The translations under genes were made by a program, and so were the position numbers. A stretch of DNA of 5,375 nucleotides, from positions 1 through 5,375 of the forward strand of contig DAOVKQ010000060.1 of assembly GCA_030631705.1 (NCBI GenBank), read 5' to 3'. The stretch comes from Candidatus Omnitrophota bacterium (GTDB lineage Bacteria > Omnitrophota > Gorgyraeia > Duberdicusellales > 4484-171). The notes beneath the pieces are model-generated. The model saw only the letters and a list, made by a program, of their open reading frames with translations, did not search any database and was not told where the DNA came from. Shown here one piece after another: positions 1 to 4,533 of the stretch; the first letter of the stretch is position 1, and every line of letters starts with the position of its first letter.

Positions 1-281
1 TGGGTCTTGTTGTTAAATTAGTAGAGCAGCACCATGAAAGGTATGATGGAAAGGGCTATCCGTTTGCGATTAAAGGAGAAAATATAAAACTGGGTGCGCG
101 GATAATGGCGGTAGCTGATAGTTTTGACGCTATGACTACGCAAAGACCGTATCGTAAGGCTATGTCCCGACAGGAGGCGGTTGAAGAACTTAAGAAGTGT
201 AGCGGCGCCCAATTTGACCCTAAGATTGTCGATGCATTTTTAAGGGTGTTGGAGAAGAATCCGCAGATAATTGAAAAATAG
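1..281 (+). CDS. HD-GYP domain protein, C-terminal fragment (likely c-di-GMP phosphodiesterase)
   Basis: The gene enters from the left edge. The reading frame begins at base 3 and gives 92 residues before TAG at 279-281. Fragment residues 10-20 read HHERYDGKGYP, the GYP signature of HD-GYP domains (HHE..DG.GYP). They are followed by GARIMAVADSFDAMTTQRPY (about 33-52) and by QFDPKIVDAF, the usual last helices of the domain. Known members are metal-dependent phosphodiesterases that cleave cyclic di-GMP to pGpG or GMP. The upstream HD metal-binding pair and any sensor or receiver domain lie outside the window, so activity and input signal cannot be judged. The protein ends about 25 residues after the FDP motif, which is normal. 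A gap of about 325 bp separates it from the next gene, and no clear rho-independent terminator follows. Family assignment is very secure; a functional link to the downstream secretion-type genes is only inferred from proximity. Confidence 0.95.
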   Translation, partial: GLVVKLVEQHHERYDGKGYPFAIKGENIKLGARIMAVADSFDAMTTQRPYRKAMSRQEAVEELKKCSGAQFDPKIVDAFLRVLEKNPQIIEK

Positions 282-300
282 TGTCCAAAGTCAACAGGCT

Positions 301-361
301 GATCCCGTAACCTCGATCCCGTGATTTCCTTACACAATTTTTAGCGTACTACCTCAATCCC
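301..361. repeat. Short degenerate direct repeats with GATCCC core
   Basis: GATCCCGT occurs at 301-308 and again at 315-322, a 14-bp period. A related copy, ACCTCAATCCC at 351-361, matches ACCTCGATCCC at 310-320 with one change. They sit in the gap after the HD-GYP gene, just upstream of the putative promoter at 376-402. They could be operator half-sites or a decayed repeat. With so few copies, chance is also possible. Confidence 0.35.
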
Positions 362-375
362 AATGCCGAAATTGC

Positions 376-402
376 TTGACAGTATTTGGAATTTGTAATA
401 CT
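376..402 (+). promoter_or_regulatory. Putative sigma70-type promoter for the merR-like/exeA transcript
   Basis: A perfect -35 box TTGACA is at 376-381. Fifteen bases downstream lies AATACT (397-402, 4 of 6 to TATAAT), preceded by TG at 394-395 as in an extended -10. A second reading is TACTGT at 399-404 with a 17-bp spacer. It is the best promoter-like match seen in this gap and points towards the MerR-like gene. It would give a long leader of about 200 nt that contains the stem-loops at 460-476 and 491-531. This is a prediction from consensus only. Confidence 0.45.
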
Positions 403-459
403 GTGTATATATTGGAGTTAAAGTAATTACTGCATATAGTTTAATCAATGAGACTTAGA

Positions 460-476
460 CTTTTTCGAAGAAAAAG
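460..476 (+). other. Small perfect stem-loop in the leader
   Basis: CTTTTTC (460-466) and GAAAAAG (470-476) are exact reverse complements around a GAA triloop. The stem is AT-rich and lacks a following T-run on the + strand, so it is not a convincing terminator. It lies in the presumed untranslated leader of the MerR-like gene and may be a structural element or a protein-binding palindrome. Confidence 0.5.
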
Positions 477-490
477 CCTGTAGGCGAATT

Positions 491-531
491 GACCCTTGAC
501 AATTTCCTTCGTAAAGAAATTGTCAAGGGTT
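491..531 (+). other. Strong 15-bp inverted repeat / stem-loop in the leader
   Basis: ACCCTTGACAATTTC (492-506) pairs perfectly with GAAATTGTCAAGGGT (516-530) across a 9-nt loop (507-515). A G-T wobble at 491/531 extends the stem. The flanks add a competing pairing: GAATTGACCC at 486-495 is complementary, with one bulge, to GGGTTCAATTC at 534-544, so the leader could switch between two folds. There is no T-run after the 3' arm, which argues against a simple rho-independent terminator. It may be an operator, a leader structure controlling the MerR-like gene, or a small repeat-family hairpin. Confidence 0.7.
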
Positions 532-598
532 TCGGGTTCAATTCCCCGCAACTTGTTGTATACATAGATCAGGAAACATAGCAGAATGTATCTTAAAA

Positions 599-606
599 AG
601 AGGTGG
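599..606 (+). promoter_or_regulatory. Ribosome binding site of the MerR-like gene
   Basis: AGAGGTGG lies directly before the start region. The GAGG core (600-603) is only 4 nt from ATG at 608 but 7 nt from the next in-frame codon, GTG at 611. Initiation at GTG 611 (one residue shorter) is therefore equally plausible. Confidence 0.6.
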
Positions 607-607
607 T

Positions 608-847
608 ATGGTGATTTTAAACAATAGGTTAATTTCTGCGAAGGAAATTTCTGTAAAATTTAGCGTCCCTTACCCTACCGTTAATTACTACACGAATTTA
701 GGTTTCTTCTCAGTAGTTAAAAGAAAAGGGAATATGAGGCTCTACAAAAAGAAGGACATAAGGTTCTGCCTGGATAAGATTTCCCGATGGAAGGATGAGG
801 GGTATCCGTTGAGATTAATCCGGAAAATGCTGAAGAAGGGAGCTTAA
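608..847 (+). CDS. Small MerR-family DNA-binding protein (79 aa, no effector domain)
   Basis: This is a probable transcription factor. Residues 8-24 form a MerR-type helix-turn-helix (LISAKEISVKFSVPYPT). They are followed by YYTNLGFF and the wing KRKGNMRLY (about 38-46), then DIRFCLDKISRWKDEGYPLRLIRKML (two helices of the MerR winged-helix fold). The usual signature of an aromatic-rich recognition region, RLY and EGY.L..I..ML is all there. The protein ends just after this DNA-binding unit, with no long dimerisation coiled coil and no metal- or drug-binding C-terminus. It therefore resembles single-domain BldC-like proteins more than classical effector-sensing MerR. It lies 52 bp upstream of the ExeA-type ATPase gene on the same strand and is probably co-transcribed with it. 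A role in controlling the secretion/pilus genes, or itself, is inferred. An excisionase-type role is an alternative, but no integrase is visible. Confidence 0.85.
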   Translation: MVILNNRLISAKEISVKFSVPYPTVNYYTNLGFFSVVKRKGNMRLYKKKDIRFCLDKISRWKDEGYPLRLIRKMLKKGA

Positions 848-862
848 TTTTTTTATAAAAAA

Positions 863-887
863 CCTTTCTCTTCGGCAGAAAAAGGAG
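863..887 (+). promoter_or_regulatory. Stem-loop overlapping the Shine-Dalgarno of the ExeA-type gene
   Basis: CCTTTCTCT (863-871) pairs with AGAAAAAGG (877-885) with one C-A mismatch around the loop TCGGC. The 3' arm includes the first part of the ribosome binding site AAGGAG (882-887), which stands 12 nt before the ATG at 900. Folding would partly hide the site, so translation may depend on ribosomes arriving from the MerR-like gene or on another unfolding event. Just upstream, 849-862 is a perfect AT palindrome (TTTTTTATAAAAAA). Confidence 0.45.
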
Positions 888-899
888 TTAATTGCGTAG

Positions 900-1748
900 A
901 TGAGCTACTATAAAATTTTAGGATTCGATAAAGAACCGTTTTCCACAAGCCCCGATCCTGACTTTTTTTATCTTGCTAAGGACCATCAAACAGCTTTAGT
1001 AAATGAAATCATTGAATTGAGGCTTAAACGGGGATTAAGTGTGGTCCTTGGTGATATCGGCACAGGGAAAACCACTCTTTCCCGCAAGCTTATTAAAGAA
1101 TTAAAAGAGAGGAAAGATTTTATTTTTCATATTATTTTAGACCCTTCGTTTGAAAATGAGCATGCTTTTTTGGATTATTTGGTAAGAAACCTTGACATAC
1201 CTTATCCTGCCGGGGCGGGCGTAACTGCTTTAAAAGAGGCCCTGGAGAAATTCCTTTTTCAGAAAGGGGCGGTTGAGGGTAAGACCGTAGCGCTAATAGT
1301 TGATGAAGCCCAGAAACTGAACGAGATGTCTTTAGAGATGCTGCGGGTGTTGCTTAATTACGAGACAAATGAATTCAAGTTATTTCAGCTGGTTCTTTTG
1401 GGCCAGCTTGAGCTGCACGCGAAGATAATGAATATCCCTAATTTCTTTGACCGCATAAGTTTTAAATATACGCTCAATCCTTTGGATTTGGAAGAGACCA
1501 AGGAGATGGTAGAATTTCGTATAAGGCAGGCAGGATATAAAGCCAATATTCATCTCTTTCTGGAGGAAGCGATAAAAGAGATATATACACATACTAAAGG
1601 TTATCCCCGAAGGATAACAATGTTTTGCCACAATGCGTTAAAAGAAATGATTATGCGCAATAAATTTGTAGTGGATGCTAAATTAGTTAACGAGATTATC
1701 AAAAAAGAGGAAAAATCAGGATGGGGTGTAAAGAATTTTCTGGTTTAG
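900..1748 (+). CDS. ExeA/GspA-type AAA+ ATPase of secretion/pilus assembly
   Basis: This is a 282-residue cytoplasmic-type ATPase of the ExeA (general secretion pathway A) family. The N-terminus, with YYKILGFDKEPFSTSPDPDF at 3-22 and LAKDHQTAL after it, is the standard ExeA opening. The Walker A loop GDIGTGKTT is at 51-59, Walker B ALIVDEAQ at 131-138, a sensor-1-like LVLLGQ at 164-169, the NFFDRIS arginine-finger region at 181-187, and the sensor-2 motif GYPRRIT at 234-240. In Aeromonas, ExeA works with ExeB in the inner membrane and uses ATP to help the ExeD secretin assemble through the peptidoglycan. Here the protein stops after the AAA+ module, with no transmembrane helix or peptidoglycan-binding domain, so it is a short form. 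The secretin two genes downstream fits the same role. The start at ATG 900 is supported by AAGGAG at 882-887, although the 12-nt spacing is long. Family assignment is secure; the exact role is inferred. Confidence 0.93.
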   Translation: MSYYKILGFDKEPFSTSPDPDFFYLAKDHQTALVNEIIELRLKRGLSVVLGDIGTGKTTLSRKLIKELKERKDFIFHIILDPSFENEHAFLDYLVRNLDIPYPAGAGVTALKEALEKFLFQKGAVEGKTVALIVDEAQKLNEMSLEMLRVLLNYETNEFKLFQLVLLGQLELHAKIMNIPNFFDRISFKYTLNPLDLEETKEMVEFRIRQAGYKANIHLFLEEAIKEIYTHTKGYPRRITMFCHNALKEMIMRNKFVVDAKLVNEIIKKEEKSGWGVKNFLV

Positions 1749-1840
1749 AGAGGGAGCCTTTAAAAGAGCTTATGAAGGGCATGAGAAGATACTGTCAAGA
1801 GTTGTATGAAAGATTTGGGGGAGGAAACCCTAAACGCTAA
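1721..1840 (+). CDS. Possible 39-aa small ORF overlapping the end of the ExeA-type gene
   Basis: ATG at 1721 opens a frame shifted relative to the ATPase, overlaps its last 28 bp and ends at TAA 1838-1840. GAGG at 1707-1710 is a fair ribosome binding site, 10 nt upstream. The peptide begins MGCKEFSGLEREPLKELM and continues with a basic amphipathic stretch, GMRRYCQELYERFGGG. It has no recognisable domain. Overlapping starts are typical of coupled operon genes, which favours a real gene. The stop codon lies inside the second 7-bp unit of the following repeat, so the reading frame may have been longer before the repeat arrived. It may also be a chance ORF. Confidence 0.4.
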   Translation: MGCKEFSGLEREPLKELMKGMRRYCQELYERFGGGNPKR

Positions 1841-2092
1841 ATCCTAAATCCTAAATAAACACAAATGAATAAAACACAAAACCTAAAACAAGAGGTCAAT
1901 AATCAGGTTGCGGTCTTAAATTACAAATTACAAACAATACACAATACCGAATATACAAACATTCCTGTTTGTAAGTTGTGTATTGTATATTGGATATTGG
2001 TTGTAATTTGTTTATTGTTTATTGTATATTGTGGTTTATAGTTTTTAAGTTTTGGGTTTATTTAGAGTTTAGTGTTTAGAATTTAGAGTTTT
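1829..2092. repeat. Long imperfect inverted repeat built of 7-bp units
   Basis: This AT-rich, roughly 260-bp element fills the gap between the ExeA-type gene and the GspC-like gene. Its left end has four 7-bp units in a row (CCTAAAC, GCTAAAT, CCTAAAT, CCTAAAT; 1829-1856) followed by AAACAC. The right end mirrors it: ATTTAGA, GTTTAGT, GTTTAGA, ATTTAGA (2060-2087), preceded by GGGTTT. Inside, the right arm continues in 7-bp steps (TAAGTTG, TGTATTG, TATATTG, GATATTG at 1972-1999; TTTATTG twice and TATATTG at 2011-2031). The left arm carries related complementary units (AATTACA twice at 1919-1932; CAATACA at 1935-1941). The arms meet at the perfect hairpin 1954-1973. A less repetitive segment, about 1893-1916, interrupts the left arm. 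No transposase or long ORF is present. It looks like a non-autonomous or structural intergenic repeat, probably dispersed in the genome, though that cannot be tested here. Confidence 0.8.
1954..1973. other. Central perfect hairpin of the inverted repeat
   Basis: TACAAACA (1954-1961) and TGTTTGTA (1966-1973) are exact reverse complements around TTCC. They form the apex of the longer inverted repeat at 1829-2092. In RNA or in a DNA cruciform this would be the tip of a long, imperfect stem. Confidence 0.75.
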
Positions 2093-2120
2093 AAAAAACA
2101 AAAGATATTTTAATGATACC

Positions 2121-2127
2121 AGGGAGG
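2121..2127 (+). promoter_or_regulatory. Ribosome binding site deciding the start of the GspC/PilP-like gene
   Basis: AGGGAGG is a strong Shine-Dalgarno. Two adjacent in-frame ATG codons follow. The first (2130) is only 2 nt away, while the second (2133) has 5 nt of spacing, so 2133 is the better start. Confidence 0.7.
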
Positions 2128-2132
2128 ATATG

Positions 2133-2798
2133 ATGGTAGATAGTAAAGGTTCTACTCCTGAAAGGGAGCTCCTTAAACTTATAGAGAACGAAAAGGGAGC
2201 GTCATCAGTATCTCCTTCGAGAGTAAAGAGAAAAATTGGCCTTTTTTCTTTAAGCGGGCTAAAAGGCAGGCTTTCATTTCTAAAAAACAAGATTTCAAAA
2301 TCTTTCAGTATCCAGGGTTTGAATATAAAGACTTTGAATAAGGTACTGGCGATAGTGCTTTTTTTGCTGTTTGCTTATGTGACGACCGATATGGTTTTAT
2401 CTATGGGAAGTCTTCAGGAAGAATTAGAGGGCGCGTTTTTTATAGATAGAGAGCCGTCCTCTTACTATATTAGCGATGTTCCGCCTCCTGAGGATATGAA
2501 TTATTACTTGGATAAAGTTGAAAAAAGGGATATTTTCAGCCTTGTATCCAGGAAAACGGTAAAGACCCTCAAGAAACAAGAAGTAAAGGAAAAGGCGGGA
2601 GCCAGAGACAAGACCAAACATCTCAAGCTTGTGGGTATTTCCTGGTCTGATGATCCGGACGCTATGATAGAAGATACTTTGGCCCATAAGACTTTGTTTG
2701 TTAAGAAGGGCGATATGATTAGTGATGTGAGAGTGGAGGATATATTTAAGGATAAAGTAATCTTAAACTATAAAGGCGAGAAGATTGAGATAAAATGA
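2133..2798 (+). CDS. GspC/PilP-like single-pass inner-membrane protein
   Basis: The protein has 221 residues from the preferred ATG, or 222 if ATG 2130 is used; residue numbers here count from 2130. It has a charged cytoplasmic N-terminus (1-70), one transmembrane helix (about 71-91, VLAIVLFLLFAYV) and a periplasmic part. A linker with a PPP turn (118-120) leads to KRDIFSLV (132-139), which resembles the 'RDxF' entry of GspC and PilP homology regions. A Lys/Glu-rich stretch (142-162) follows. The C-terminal domain (165-222) has the pattern LKLVGISW...ALVEDTL-like...LFVKKGDMI...VEDIFKDKVILNYKGEKIEI, matching the beta-rich GspC/PilP domain that contacts the secretin N-domains. It overlaps the secretin gene by 4 bp (ATGA), which suggests translational coupling and a shared complex. 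There is no lipobox, unlike classical PilP, so the topology is closer to GspC. Sequence identity is probably low, and the name rests on architecture plus gene order. Confidence 0.75.
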   Translation: MVDSKGSTPERELLKLIENEKGASSVSPSRVKRKIGLFSLSGLKGRLSFLKNKISKSFSIQGLNIKTLNKVLAIVLFLLFAYVTTDMVLSMGSLQEELEGAFFIDREPSSYYISDVPPPEDMNYYLDKVEKRDIFSLVSRKTVKTLKKQEVKEKAGARDKTKHLKLVGISWSDDPDAMIEDTLAHKTLFVKKGDMISDVRVEDIFKDKVILNYKGEKIEIK

Positions 2799-4522
2799 AG
2801 CATATTTTTATAATTTTTATTAGTATCTTTTTGTTCTTTTTCCCCTTAGGTAATACCCACGATGTTTTTTGTGCTGACATGAAAGGTATGATAACTCTTG
2901 ATTTACGTAATATAGATATTATTGATGCCTTGAAGTTTTTGGCGATGAAATCGGGCATGAATATAGTAACTTCCAAGAACGTTTCCGGCCGCATAAACCT
3001 TATGGTAAAAGATGTTTCCATAAGAGATGTTTTTGATATTATGCTGCGTTCTAACGGCCTCGCTTATGATAAAAGAGGTGATATCTATAGTGTTATGAGC
3101 GAAGAAGAGTATAAAACGATATACGGAAAAGCTTTTGGCGACGTAAGAATAGTTAAGTTATTTCATCTTGAATATGCAATTCCTGATCAGGTATTCAGCC
3201 TCTGCGATAGTCTAAAAAGCGAAATAGGCAGGGTAATCGTTGACCCGGAATCGGGAGCTGTGGTGTTAATGGATTCTCCCCAGAAGATAGAAGAGATCGG
3301 GCAGGTAATTAAAGAATTTGAACAAAAGAATATCGTAAAAGTATTTAGTATAAATTATGCCAGCGCAAGCACTATAGCCGAGAAATTGAAAGGTCAGTTA
3401 GATACGAAAAAGGCGGGCAGCATACGCGCTGACGAACAGACAAATCAGATTATCGTGCAGACATTGCCTGAGAGAATGAAACAAATAGAAGAGATAGTTA
3501 AGAAACTGGATAGGAAAACGAAACAGGTTATGATCGATACTAAGATTATAAAGGTAAAGCTTCTTGAGTTCCTAACCGAAAGTGTTGAGTGGGAAGGCCT
3601 TTTTGGTTTAGCCGAGAAGTCGGGATTAGCTTATTTGGGTTCCTATCCTTTTAGCGCGGTCCAGGCATCGACAGATGCCTGGCGTTCAAGAAAAGAGGTA
3701 TACGAGACTGTCGGCCATGTCGGATCGTATCCTTTCAGCGGTACTTCTACCAGTCAATCCGCAAGTTCTCCTAAAATAGGATTAGAAGAAATGCACATAG
3801 GTTTTATCGGTGACCAGGATTTTGATATAATTATCAGGTATTTCAAGGATGTCGGAGAAACACAAATTGTGTCTACTCCTAAGATAGTCGTGACCAACAA
3901 TCAGGAAGCCAGTATTCATGTGGGAGAAAAACAGGCCTATGTTACTACAACTACGACTACCGGCCAGACGACAAGCACTGTCTCAGAAGAGGTAACGTTT
4001 GTTGACGTGGGGACTATGCTTCATGTGACCCCCACGATTAATGAAGAAGGATATATAACGCTTAAACTAAAAACAGAGATAAGTAACGTGGTGTCGGTTT
4101 TAGTTACTCCTACCGGGAATAGAATTCCTATAATAGGAACTTCGGTAGCTGAGACTACTGTTATGACCAAAGATAATACTACAATTGTTATAGGCGGTTT
4201 ACGAAGAATGGAGAAAGGCTTGGAAGTTAGAAAAGTTCCTGTGCTGGGAAGTTTGCCTTTTTTGGGTAAATTATTTACTGCCCGGACTCCCAGAAAAGGG
4301 AGGACCGAGCTGTTGATTATGATAACTCCTACTATAATAACAGGTGATGTGCTTGTAGGTTCAAAGAATAGGGTTGTAGGAAAAAGAGCCCTCAAGTCAA
4401 TAAAAGATTATGAATATGAAGATAAAAAACAAGATAAAGATAAGGTAGAAACGAAGAGTTCCAAAGAGATTCTTTCTGAAAAGCGGGGGGATGAAAAAAA
4501 TATAAAGGGCCTTAAATTTTAG
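2795..4522 (+). CDS. Outer-membrane secretin (GspD/PilQ family)
   Basis: This 575-residue protein would form the ring-shaped outer-membrane channel. A signal peptide is at 1-27 (MKH, hydrophobic core IFIIFISIFLFFF, likely cleavage after FCA). An STN/N0-type domain spans about 32-105 (ITLDLRNIDIIDALKFLA...GRINLMVKDVSIRDVFDIML). Two N-domains follow at about 117-177 (VRIVKLFHLEYA...) and 180-245 (VKVFSINYASA...IRADEQTNQIIV). A variable insert covers about 262-332 and the C-terminal secretin domain about 335-515. Family hallmarks are ETQIVSTPKIVVTNNQ (355-370), the Thr-rich gate segment (383-395), VDVGTMLHVTPTI (403-415), the signature VPVLGSLPFLGKLF (481-494) and ELLIMITPTII (505-515). A charged Lys/Asp/Glu tail (535-575) could bind a pilotin or cell wall, but this is untested. 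Length fits the smaller secretins. The start overlaps the stop of the GspC/PilP-like gene, and only a weak ribosome site is visible, in line with coupling. The family is certain; type II secretion versus type IV pilus use is not. Confidence 0.96.
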   Translation: MKHIFIIFISIFLFFFPLGNTHDVFCADMKGMITLDLRNIDIIDALKFLAMKSGMNIVTSKNVSGRINLMVKDVSIRDVFDIMLRSNGLAYDKRGDIYSVMSEEEYKTIYGKAFGDVRIVKLFHLEYAIPDQVFSLCDSLKSEIGRVIVDPESGAVVLMDSPQKIEEIGQVIKEFEQKNIVKVFSINYASASTIAEKLKGQLDTKKAGSIRADEQTNQIIVQTLPERMKQIEEIVKKLDRKTKQVMIDTKIIKVKLLEFLTESVEWEGLFGLAEKSGLAYLGSYPFSAVQASTDAWRSRKEVYETVGHVGSYPFSGTSTSQSASSPKIGLEEMHIGFIGDQDFDIIIRYFKDVGETQIVSTPKIVVTNNQEASIHVGEKQAYVTTTTTTGQTTSTVSEEVTFVDVGTMLHVTPTINEEGYITLKLKTEISNVVSVLVTPTGNRIPIIGTSVAETTVMTKDNTTIVIGGLRRMEKGLEVRKVPVLGSLPFLGKLFTARTPRKGRTELLIMITPTIITGDVLVGSKNRVVGKRALKSIKDYEYEDKKQDKDKVETKSSKEILSEKRGDEKNIKGLKF

Positions 4523-4524
4523 GA
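4521..4524 (+). promoter_or_regulatory. Ribosome binding site of the coiled-coil gene
   Basis: AGGA overlaps the TAG stop of the secretin gene and lies 9 nt before ATG 4534. A nearer ATG at 4524 opens a different frame that stops after seven codons. The placement supports co-translation with the secretin. Confidence 0.55.
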
Positions 4525-4533
4525 TGAAAAATT

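Noticed and set aside
56..337. Reverse-strand ORF opposite the HD-GYP end
   Set aside because: The + strand carries clear HD-GYP motifs over most of this stretch, and the reverse peptide shows no domain.
491..540. Rho-independent terminator
   Set aside because: The stem is strong, but no run of T follows either arm on either strand.
460..557. Complete tRNA or tmRNA gene ending at the T-arm-like motif
   Set aside because: No complementary acceptor strand, D-arm or proper anticodon arm could be found upstream, and the T-stem has a C-C mismatch at its fourth pair.
1829..1856. Resemblance of the CCTAAAT/CCTAAAC units to plant-type telomere repeats
   Set aside because: There are only four degenerate units per arm, in inverted orientation, inside a bacterial operon; the likeness is in sequence only.
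1829..2092. CRISPR array
   Set aside because: The units are 7 bp with no spacers, the arrangement is inverted rather than direct, and no cas genes are seen.
2424..3021. Reverse-strand ORFs opposite the GspC/PilP-like gene and the secretin start
   Set aside because: They are antisense to two coupled genes with clear architecture and have no motifs of their own.
4021..4395. Reverse-strand ORF of 124 codons opposite the secretin C-terminal domain
   Set aside because: It lies wholly within a strongly supported secretin domain on the + strand, has no recognisable motif and has no ribosome site; it is a coding shadow.
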